Positions 49,579-60,200 of a stretch of DNA of 64,000 nt are shown piece after piece. Both the position numbers and the translations under genes were made by a program. The notes beneath the pieces were generated by a model. It searched no databases and was not told the DNA's origin. It saw nothing but the letters and a program-made list of their open reading frames with translations. The stretch lies in assembly GCA_000226015.1 (NCBI GenBank), contig JH152902.1:146489-210488 (forward strand), given 5' to 3'. This DNA comes from Mnemiopsis leidyi. Lineage: Eukaryota; Ctenophora; Tentaculata; Lobata; Bolinopsidae. Within the stretch, counting starts at the first letter, position 1, and each line of letters begins with the position of its first letter.

Positions 49579-52248
49579 GTTAGGCGGACCGCCGAACTGC
49601 AGCTGTTTGACAATGACATGTTGAGATGTTTTACCGAAATGTCACCCGGCAAGTCATTAGCGCTTGTTTTCAGCACTGTCGACATGCTTTCAGCTCTTTT
49701 TCAGGCACTGCTAAGATTCAATATCTGGGCCTCTTTTTTAGTCGTCTCCCTAGTCTTTTTCGATCGTGTCCTTAATTTTGATAAGTCGTGTCCCCAATCT
49801 TTTCCATTTCTTCCCTAAGTCGTGTTCAATATTGTGCCGCATTCTTGGACAATAGACGTCATTCTTGAGGTGTCTGAAATGTTTTCCATCGCGTAACAAC
49901 GTATTTCGAAATCGTATTTGATCGAATGCCTGTTCCGGCTCATAAGTCAATGGTTGTCCCAAAAAATATCCGACGTCACCCCCAAGAATTCAGACGACAT
50001 CATAATATTGATTTATATAATTAGAAACCATGCGCAAATGATCATTTTAATGCTTGACTTAATTCTCAATTCCCTCATCAAAGGTGTTAGTTTTTGCCCA
50101 CTCAAAATGAATCTGTCGGTGTTAACTTGTCGCATATTTGTTTCTCGACCTGACTGCTCTCAACATATATGTATAGACTTAGTTTAGATATATCTAGATA
50201 CATTTCACGTATCTAGACATTAGTTTACGTATCTAAATATTTTTAGTCAAAGTTTTCTCGCCTCCCATTCCGCCTTGTGTTGCTCAGGCTGGTCAATATT
50301 TTGAACTGTCTATAAAAATATTTAGAACCAGAGTTTCGTGCGTGACGACCTTATCCGACTTCTGGATAGAATATAGATACTATCGTGTGAGGTGACATAA
50401 TTCTTGGTAGAATATAGATAATATCGTGTGAGGTGACAAACTGACAAAAACTGCACCAGAAAGCTAGATTCTGGAAGTGTGACCTGCAGTACCAACTACC
50501 ACCCACGGTCTGCAGTGCCACTCACGACCTCATTTTCTCATTTTACATCTCTGATTCTCTGAACGTTAAACAGGAGCCCTGCAGGCGGTAGCGGTGTTGG
50601 TACTGAAGTTTATATCTGTAGTTCCGATATAGTTCATGCTTAGACTTGTCACTTCAACAAACTCTCAAAGTTTACCATGACACCGGAATATTGTTGGCAC
50701 TTCTGATTAGGTTCATGTTTAAATTCGTCACTTCTAAACGTAGGTACATCACGTACAAGCTCTAAAAGTTTACCATGATACAGGAATATTGCTGGCACTT
50801 CTCATATAGTTCATGTTTAAACCCTCGCCCTGCGCTCAACAGCAATCAGATTCAAACGTTCTGTCGTGTCTGAGATAATCAACTTCGGTTCCAAACTTAA
50901 CATGGTGCTCTTCTGAGAATTTCCTAGTTCGGAGTTTGATTTTTGGCACGTTTTATTTTCTTTTAAGTGAAAATTTGTCTGTGACGTTGAACAAATCTTT
51001 TACGTTTGGCCCTAACTTCGTGATAAGTAAGTCATAAGATAAGAAAAGCAATAGCAATTTATTATACGTTCAGGGTCTTATAATCCATTATTATACATGC
51101 AGGACAAAAATTTCTCAATTTGCTAATGTTTCACAGCTTCATTATATGTGTCTGAGCGACAAAGACGACAGCCAACTCAAAGCTGACATAAAACCGACAT
51201 AGGATAAACACAAATTCTCCTTGTTAAGTTCTTTTAGTAGAAACTTTTTGACAGTTCCATTAACATCAATATTTGAACCATTGGGCAAACTCCTTTCTTT
51301 TCCAGACTGAACCAAAGGTCGTGTGATCTTAGTGCGCTAAATCAAAATGTTCTTAGCTTCACGAGTTAACCTACTCATTTAGACGGACTTCTCCTCTGTA
51401 CAGAATTCCCCCAACTCTTTAAGTGTCACATTACTCGTCAACAACTCTTCTTTCACCCACACCTCCACCTGACTGCCACCTGACTACAACCTGATTACAA
51501 CCTGACTACAACCTGACTACAACCTGACTACCACCCCTGACTGACATGTTCAAAGCAAGAAATTTCTCCTAATTCCCCTTTGAAGCTGTATCTCAAAACT
51601 GTGGAGAAGGTGGTCTATACACCGGCATTAGCGCGTTACTGGGTTAGAGTGACCAAGATGAGGATACCAAGTCTAATTGGACTTGCTCTAATTCACCGTG
51701 TTGCTGATAATGGCTGTATGGACTTGTCTCTAGCACTGCTTCTCAACACGAGCTATTTCTCTTGTTCACGTTCTGTTTTCGTCTTTAGTTTGGTAGAGGT
51801 GACCGGACATTTGTCCGAATGGACATTTGTCCGAACGGACACTTGTCCGAACTGCAAATCTGATGATAAACGGACATTTGTCCGAACGGACATTTGCTTG
51901 TTGACAGGCATTCGGACAAATGTCCGTTCGGACAAATGTCCGCCAACCTTGGTAGAGTAGGGGTAATTAGGTTCTGTTAGTTTATTGGAACTATGGTGGT
52001 CTTAAAAAAGAAACTTCCGCAATTTTTTAGCTTAAATCGTGGGCCATGTTTCTATTTCCAGCATCAACTCACAGCAGCTTATTTTATCTTTGTTTCATAG
52101 TTTGATTTTTTTACTTCCGAAGCCTGGGCTTCGCATTCTTTTTCTTCATTTGAGAGGATTGTTGAAAACTACTCTTTTTCAAGTTTATCATCAGCGTAAT
52201 TTGGTATTTTCTATCTTTCAATCAATTGTGTGTAAATCTGTATATGTT
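49579..52248. other. Intron-like DNA with small repeats
   Basis: Diverged direct repeats at about 50635-50820 (tttaccatgacaccggaata / tttaccatgatacaggaata). A 12-bp repeat acctgactacaa at 51470-51535. The inverted-repeat cluster at 51800-51942 is listed separately. Confidence 0.5.
51803..51942. repeat. Inverted cluster of cggacatttgtccg units
   Basis: Several copies of (c)ggacatttgtccgaa in one orientation (51803-51896) face two copies in the opposite orientation (51911-51942). The 26-bp left copy at 51871-51896 is perfectly complementary to part of the right copies, with a 14-nt loop. Confidence 0.9.
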
Positions 52249-52415
52249 AACCCAAAGAGAAAGTCCGGCCATGTTTCCTAATTCTTTCTCTTAAAGTGTG
52301 TATAAATTTTAACCCAAAGAGAAAGTCCAGCCATGTTTCCTAATTCTTTCTCTTAAAGTGTGTATAAATTTTAACCCAAAGAGAAAGCTCGGCCATGTTC
52401 TCCAATTCTTTCTCG
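52249..52415 (+). repeat. 62-bp tandem repeat, 2.6 copies, merging into an exon
   Basis: Units begin at 52249, 52311 and 52373 (aacccaaagagaaagtc...). Copies 1 and 2 contain a short frame MFPNSFS followed by TAA; copy 3 has lost that stop and forms the start of the MFSNSFSLF exon. Confidence 0.85.
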
Positions 52416-52495
52416 CTTTTTGCGGGATTCCTGTCGCGGCTAAACAACATCAACAACAGTATTAATGGTGGAAGAAACGATGCCCCTTATAACAG
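52395..52495 (+). CDS. Candidate first exon, MFSNSFSLFAGFLSRL (phase 2 exit)
   Basis: ATG (ggccATGT) opens MFSNSFSLFAGFLSRLNNIN then NSINGGRNDAPYN R, leaving in phase 2 at AACAG|gtctat. The first 16 residues are strongly hydrophobic/amphipathic, followed by a hydrophilic Asn-rich spacer, again ball-and-chain-like. The ATG region lies inside the third copy of a 62-bp tandem repeat. The donor is weak at positions 3-6. It lies only 1.6 kb before the common Kv exon. Confidence 0.45.
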
Positions 52496-53439
52496 GTCTA
52501 TAAAATAATATTCGGATGTAAATGTAGTTATGTAATTGTATAATTAATATTTAATTATGTTGATACATGTAATTAATATGGAATTAAAGGACTAGTAAAT
52601 AAGTACTCAAACTTTGTACATATCATTTATCACACGTTGAACAGATGGTTGATGGAAAAACAACTTGTCTTATAATTCAATCGCTACAAACAATTTCAAT
52701 TCCTTTTATCTGGTTGTTTACTTCTAATCTAATCTTGATAACCTCTAAACTTTTTTATTTTAACCAAATTATTTAAGGTTTTTTTAGTCTAGACACTAGC
52801 TAACGAATAATCTTATTTTCCGTCTTTTAGGATGATAATAATCATTCCGGTAATGCAATATTGAATTTAATGTCATACCTTAAAACCAAAATTCAAGAAA
52901 TATTTGTCCCATTTTAAATAAGTTGTGGCTAGTCATTGACTTCAGAAGCGGTATAAAACAGTATAAATTATTCACAAAATCAGACTCGAACAAATAACAT
53001 AGAGTACTACGTTACTGCGGTGAAGAAAGTGTTGGGTTTATAGTTTTGGGTTTACGAAAATATGTAGAAATTCACCTTTGTGAATATAACAACATCGAAC
53101 TAAATCAATCTTAAATCAAACTAAATCAAGCTACTCGGGCACGATATAGCCCACCCGTTCCATATATATCTGCGACAACCCCACTCACGCAACTCCAAAT
53201 CCAGCTTCCTAGAGCACATACGTCCCTGTAAATCGAATCAATGATTGCATAAGCAGATAGAGAGACTCAGGTAATGACTTGATGAGTAACCCGAGTCCCT
53301 GTTACTTCTAATTCACGCGTTCTACAACGATCTGAGTAAGACAGTACAGTGTTGTTGTCGGGGGCATTAGTCTCGGTACAGTTTTGTGTTTTGTGAGTTT
53401 TAGTTCCGTTTATGTGGCAGTTTGGGGATACTTGATCTC

Positions 53440-53578
53440 TCACTGAAATACCTGGATTTCTGATATACTGAAATACCTGGATCTCTAACAAACTGAAATA
53501 CCTGGATCTCTCAAAAACTAAAATACCTGGATTTCTCTCTAACTGAAATACCTTGATTTCTAATATACTGAAGTCTGA
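53440..53578. repeat. 29-32 bp tandem repeat (actgaaatacctggat...)
   Basis: Five imperfect copies of ctgaaatacctggatttct followed by variable 8-12 bp, upstream of the common Kv exon. Confidence 0.85.
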
Positions 53579-54106
53579 AATATGATTTACATTTGTTCTT
53601 GTATAGTTCGACAGCGAAGACGTAGATTACACAGGTCGTATTTTGTATTAGGGGCTTGGAAATGTTCAAATATTCGTTTCTTAACACGACTATAGTTTTT
53701 ATGATTATTTAAATGTGGCTAAGTTTGATTAGATGAATTTACGCTAAAATTTGATACCCAGCTAAAGTTTATCTAGAATCGCAAGTTTAAAACTTACCAG
53801 ACTATGCGTTCACTACAAATTTATTTTGTTAAATTAGATTTTGTGCGGCCATTGCCGGTCTAACGCTTTGATGTAAAATGTAAATGCGTTATGTAGATCC
53901 TGCTTCGTGATCTATCAGACATCCATAAAGTTGAGAACGGGTCAAGTTCTAAGTTAAACGGTTGATCGAAAATTTGACCTCTTAAGTAACGAGATTTGAA
54001 AGTTAATTTTTCGGTCTTCAAAAATTAACATCGGATGCCAAATCTTTACACCTAAAATCGAAACCTGATTTTTGACAGCAGCATGTTAACGCCTAGCTAT
54101 TTTCAG

Positions 54107-54210
54107 GGCACGGCGCATGAACGCCAACTCTAACAACAGAAAGAAGTGTGGCAACAACTTGACAGTTGGCGGACGTTCAGAATTCGATCACAAAGTTCCT
54201 GCAAATTCAT
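54107..54210 (+). CDS. Kv common exon 1: pre-T1 linker
   Basis: Acceptor ctattttcag before G; entered in phase 2, left in phase 1 at donor gtaagt. The frame reads ARRMNANSNNRKKCGNN and continues to SEFDHKVPANS, a hydrophilic Asn/Lys-rich linker just before T1. A Met at 54117 could serve as a start if the upstream exon is 5' UTR. The frame stays open through the three codons before that Met up to the acceptor, so coding sequence from an upstream exon can read in. The phase-2 entry matches the phase-2 exits of the candidate N-terminal exons upstream, and this is the main argument for joining them. Confidence 0.85.
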
Positions 54211-57200
54211 GTAAGTTTAAAAAATCTTGCGTACAAGTTGTCTAGTTGTCGCATATTACTTCTAATAATAATATCCTATGTATTTCATTATTTTTATTTC
54301 GAATTTCTTTTTATTTCGAACCTGCTTACACTAGTTCACTAGGGAATATTACCAAATTAGGCCAAGGAGTTTATACCGTACGTGGGTCAAGAAGATGAAA
54401 TTTAAGAAAGCTGATGAGTAGATCCCAATGGGTAGAATAATGTTAAACCGAGCAGCATACGAAATTTATGTTCAATATTCAAAGATTTTCTCATTATGCG
54501 CGCTCAGTGGTACAATTCATTATTGCCGAAAGCTGAAAATTTTTATAAAAGTGAGGTCATGCGGCTACGTATACAACTGCTAAAAATTTGGATTTTTGGG
54601 TCTGCGAGTGGGTGCGGAGATGAAAGAACCATTAATTTGTAAAAATGTTCAAAAACGACTTAACTTTGGTCATCTATCCATCTCACTCATGAAGTACATT
54701 TAAAATCAGATATTATTTTATGTCTAAGTATTATAGTATGGCTAATTTAGATACAAAATCATCAGGCACCGTTCGTATGAATTAAATATTAAACATAAAT
54801 ATTGAACATGAATTAAATTTCAGATATTAAATAATTTATATATTATTAATATATTAAATAATTTATATATTATTAAACCTAATTTTCCCAACTTAAATAA
54901 TTTATATATTATTAAACCTAATTTTCCCAACTAGTGGACGGTTTGAAAGATCACAACGATCACCAGTCAACGTGGGTCAACATAAACGTAGCCGGGGCCA
55001 CCTTTATTCTCAAACGTGACCTTCTAAAGCAGCATCCAAACACACTTTTAGGTAGGTGGTTTCTTTCAATGCAGCATCTGCAAACACACTTTTAGCTAGG
55101 TGGTTTTTACAATGCAGCATCTGCAGACACACTTTTAGCTAGTAGGATCATTGAGTTCTTGTGTAGTTTTTAGATTCTGTACTCTGTCCATCGAATTTAA
55201 GTATTTGTTTCAAAGTTTTATCCACCGTAGTCGCTCCTTCGAGAATTCACTGCATGAGAGCAAATAAGCAAATATTTCAAGAACTGAACAAAATTTCTGT
55301 ATACAACCAATATCATTATTGTTTAGATAATAGTTTTTAGATTTTTTGCATGACCAGGAAATTAGAAATTTGCGCGGATAGCGATGTTGATGTTTGCTTA
55401 AGTGGTCGCTGAGGAAGATTTCTTCGCAGGTTCAGATAACATAAAACGGTATTACCGCCAAGACTTATCAGCTTATTACTTTGACAGAAATAGAGAAGCG
55501 TTCGATGCTATCGTCAGTTTTTATTTATCAGGTATGCAAGACATGGGAAAACTTTCCATTTAAGCACTCAGTGTAAAATGAGCAGTCATCATGATTAATA
55601 GTGCCTATCATCAATTCACATTTCGCTCATTAAAAACTGATTCCTGCATTTTACAGTATATGAATCGTGATGAAACCAGAATTTTGTTATATTCAATCCA
55701 GCGATTCTTACAATTCTTATTTCAGATTGATCCTAATTTGTGCGATATATGCTAAACAACCTAATTAATTTATATAATTGATTGTAATACTAATCTAATG
55801 TATATTATAGGTTCCCTATGCCATAGTTATGAAGTCTATCTCTTGTCAACTATTAACACGACACCTCATTTCAGATGGTCAGATCCCTTATTTGTGCGAC
55901 ACGCTGGACGAGGGTCTGGTTACCAGGGAGTTTGAGTACTTCAAAATACCCCTCACCCCTCGGGAATACGATACAGATCCCTCACCTGTACAGGAAGAAA
56001 TCAGGTCGGTAGTGGTAACTACCTCTGTTATTATTCATGATGTTAAACTTACAGACCTATTTATATTAGTTTATATTAGTTTATATTAGTTTATATTAGT
56101 TTATAATAGTTTATATTTGTTTATATTAGTTTATATTAATTTATAATAGTTTATATTAGTTTATATTAGTTTATATTAGTTTATATTAGTTTATAATAGT
56201 TAATATTAGTTTATATTAGTTTATATTAGTTTATATTAGTCTATATTTGTTTATATTTGTTTATATTTGTTTATGTTTATATAAGTTCGGCCCATAAAAC
56301 TAAATTTCGGTAATTTTCAGTGACGTGTCTACCCGAGAAAGTTATACAGTTTTTGTAACGCATGAAATCGTTAAAATGATTATTGGTCGTAACTAACTAT
56401 CACATGATACGAAAAATGTGTAACCCTTCGCAAATAATACCCATCTCTATCGAGAACCGTTTTTCTGGGTAACGCTCAACAATTTTTTAATCATATGACA
56501 GCGACTGTCCAATGAAAATATTTTCTACGAAACTATTTTCAGACATTACACCAGCGTAGAGCAGTGGAAAGCCAAAATAGACAGTCTTATCAATGTTCCA
56601 GAGTCGTCACGATTCGCATCAGTTTATGCAATTATAGATTGTATATTTATCTTAATATCTATATCATTCTTAGGTGAGTTTGATTGGTAAGAAAGAAAAA
56701 TTTGGTGTTTAAAGTTTTAGTTGGATTTTATGAAATGTAGTTAGTTCCTCTCAAAAGTTACGAATAAGTTTTGTTAACAAACCGGACCAGATTCTTGATT
56801 TCTTACAGAAATTTGAATATTAGCAAATTTTTAATGTTTCCTTCTTTTATACTTAGATAGTAAAATATCCTATTTCAGTTTTAGAAACAGAAGAAAAAGT
56901 AAAAAACCATTTCATAGACCCCCAAGACAGATATTACTATCCCCTTTTTGGATTGAACGCATTCATCATGGCATTCTTTACTGCAGACTACATGGCCCGA
57001 CTATGGTCCGCCCAAAGTAAAAATGCATTTTTAAAGTAAGTTTAGAAGCAGTTATTGACGAAATAACCAATACATGATTGGAAATTATTTATGTATATCA
57101 TTATTTTGCATTTTTCTATGTATATAAAGAATCGTATGATGTTACTTTTAACTGTCATTTGTTTATATATAATGGGAAAAAAGGATATAACTCATCATAA

Positions 57201-60200
57201 CCTGTATTATTCATCGAAATTCGCCCTTTTCCCATCAAATTAAACATTTTCAGGCAGATATTACCTTGGATGGACTTATTGTCCATATTACCTTTTTATA
57301 TGGAACTCGCCATCATGGCGTACCATGGTCCTCAGGTAAAACTACTCTTATATTTGAAATCTTATCTAATTATAAATGCTAGCCGCCGCAATTTCCTTCT
57401 AGTTTTGAAATAGGAATAGGAGAATTAAATCAATGATTCACAGTAAATAGCTATTCAAGTTTTTAAACTAAATCATACGAGCTAACTAAATTGTCAATTT
57501 CATGGAAGCTTAACGACTTGTCTGACAATTTTTCAGGTCTTTTGAGCTCAAAAAGTACACATTCAAATATTAAAACTGCTTTAAACGGAATAACGGTGCT
57601 TTTTACATATAAACCTTAAGGAAAATTAGACTAACAAAACTGGATGTTTAAACAATGACTAATGAGTCCTGTTCCTGTCCTTAGGTTTTAGCTCTTTGTT
57701 ATTCAATTGTGTTGACTGAGTTCTTAAGTTTGTCACTTAACAATGTAGACAAGGTTAACTGTTATGGGATTTGTATGCAAGTACTTACAGCGACCAAATA
57801 ATCAATTTTCGAATCAAGTTGATTGTGCTCGTCAACTTACACTTTTTAAGGCTTCAATCATTATATTTCAAATTTGCATAACTAAGATGGAAAATCTTAA
57901 ATTTTCCTTTATCACAATTTATTTTTTACTAAACATAGATGACGTACTGACGTGGAAACCTTTTCGTATCTCAATATCTTAATTATCGTAAACATAAATT
58001 AGAATATAAATGTTCCCGCTAAATTCTCCAAAACCCAAATTGAACGTTTCAACTTTGTAGATAGCTGTAGCGGGGCTTGTAAGTAAAATTTGATTGTTCG
58101 ACTGTGTCGTCTTATCTAATCAAGTCTTGTATGACGGTCAACCTTCCTCTTATTCCCTTAACGCACCAGACAGTGGCGCCGCCGCCCGGTAAACAGGCTC
58201 AACAAGTCCTTAGAGCACCGCCGCCCGGTAAACACACTTAAGGTGTGACGCCAACGCCGCGCGAGGAAACATGACTTTATGAATATGAGCTGCCGTTGCT
58301 GTCACTGTGGCGGTGCCCCTGTCTGCCATGCATCACATGGATAATTACGTATACTTATAGTGAGCGATAGCATATGTGGGTGATTTTGATTGGCATTAAA
58401 TTAAATGACAGCATGTTTCATATAACCAACTTCACTGAAATTAGTTTACTAAATAAAACAAATAATGTTCACATATACTAGTTATTTTGTAGTTATATAG
58501 TAGTTCTGCTGTAGTTCTACCTCTACGATTTCCATATACGAAACTGTTGATCAGTACTTCATTAAAGTTGGTGGCGGTTAGGTGGATGTCATTAAAAATG
58601 ATTTTTGACAATATTTGCTTTAAATGATTCATAACAATTTAGCTTTAAATCGTCCATGGAATAGCTTTAATTAAACACCCACAATATAGCTGATCATGAT
58701 TATTAGACTAATGACTACGATCAAAGACTTATTTTTCAAAAAGCGTTTTCACAAAATTATTAAGAAACTAATTCGATTGCAGCATTTTGAGGTAAGTAAA
58801 ATGACTGGCAGATCTGATTGAGGTAACCAGAATCCACTGGTTAAACGGTAATAATATTGATCTTGCTGTTTTTCACATCTACCTCACTTTTCACAAAACA
58901 TTTTTTCTCATGTAGAATAAGATAGAACTATAACGCTATTTTCGTAAAAAATCAAAGGCCAGATAATCCTTCCTTCGTAAAAGCTATTTATATCCAAAAT
59001 TTACGTCAACCCGCAAATTCTGGTATATTAACCTAACAAAGTGTTGAATATTTAATTAGTTCACATGTATTGCTCTGATATAATTTATTCTTATTTCTGT
59101 TTGCTCTAACTAGCTGTTAAGTGGTAGGTAAAACTCCGGTTTTCGCATCCATACAAAGTAACAAGAGTTCGGACTTTTCTAGTTGAACGTGTTTGCTGTA
59201 GATATATATATACGTCAAACATTACTACTTAGTACTTAATGTTCGAAACAAGACATGGCTGAATTTTATTTTATACATGATTAAATGTGAGCTATGAGGT
59301 TAAAACAAAAAATCGCGTAAAGAAGGAATTGCTTTGTTTTGAGAGATTTTTGACTTAATTGCTTTGAGAGATTAAATGCGATGTCTCCAGGGATTGCATA
59401 TGGATGTAATCAATAAAGTAAGTAGCTTGGTAAGATTCGCTGAGTGTAAAAAGTGATATCATTTCTTCCATAGATCACTTTGTCATCCACTTAGAAATTC
59501 CATAGTTTTATTTATTGTGACTCTAGCATTGACAGTCAATTCGCCATTTCCCTGAGTTACTTGGGACTGAGTCTGTGCAAGTCTTAAAGTCTTACTGACT
59601 TCATACTGACTACACACACTGTTCATTAAATCCCATCGCATTTTGTTTTAATTCTCCACTACCCAAAAATTGGTGAATTTTAGCGAGAACTAATACCAAG
59701 ATGTGCGACCAGTTATTGTAGTCATATCGCCCGAAATATCGTTAGCAACAGAGCAAACGAAAAAGAAGCCTTGCTTTTCAACCCCGATGTTGGTATTTGG
59801 TAACGGCCGATAACATAAAACGCATACACAATCTTTAAGTTTAAAGTGTATTTCGTTGTTATTTTGTCATCTATCACGCATATTACATGACACCTTAACA
59901 CTCATCATTTTGCTGCAATGAGAGACTTGTTTTTATTGATTTGTCCATGTCAGAATTGCCGTGATTCGTGATGCAGCATTATTGATGGTGATATCCCTCA
60001 CCATGGTGATATACCTCACCATGGTGATATCTATCCCCTCTCTTGACATATGTGTCGATCCAAGTGATTTGCATGGCGATTTTCAGAAGTCTGTGGTACG
60101 TGATATGTTATGGAGCATGTTGTGAATTCGAGTTTATTTCAATTATTTATGAATTTTTAGATAGTCACTGAAGGACAGTCATCACAAGTGTTGAAAACAC

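Noticed and set aside
51580-51960. 126-codon plus-strand frame
   Set aside because: The second half is translation of the inverted-repeat cluster and the first half has no domain.
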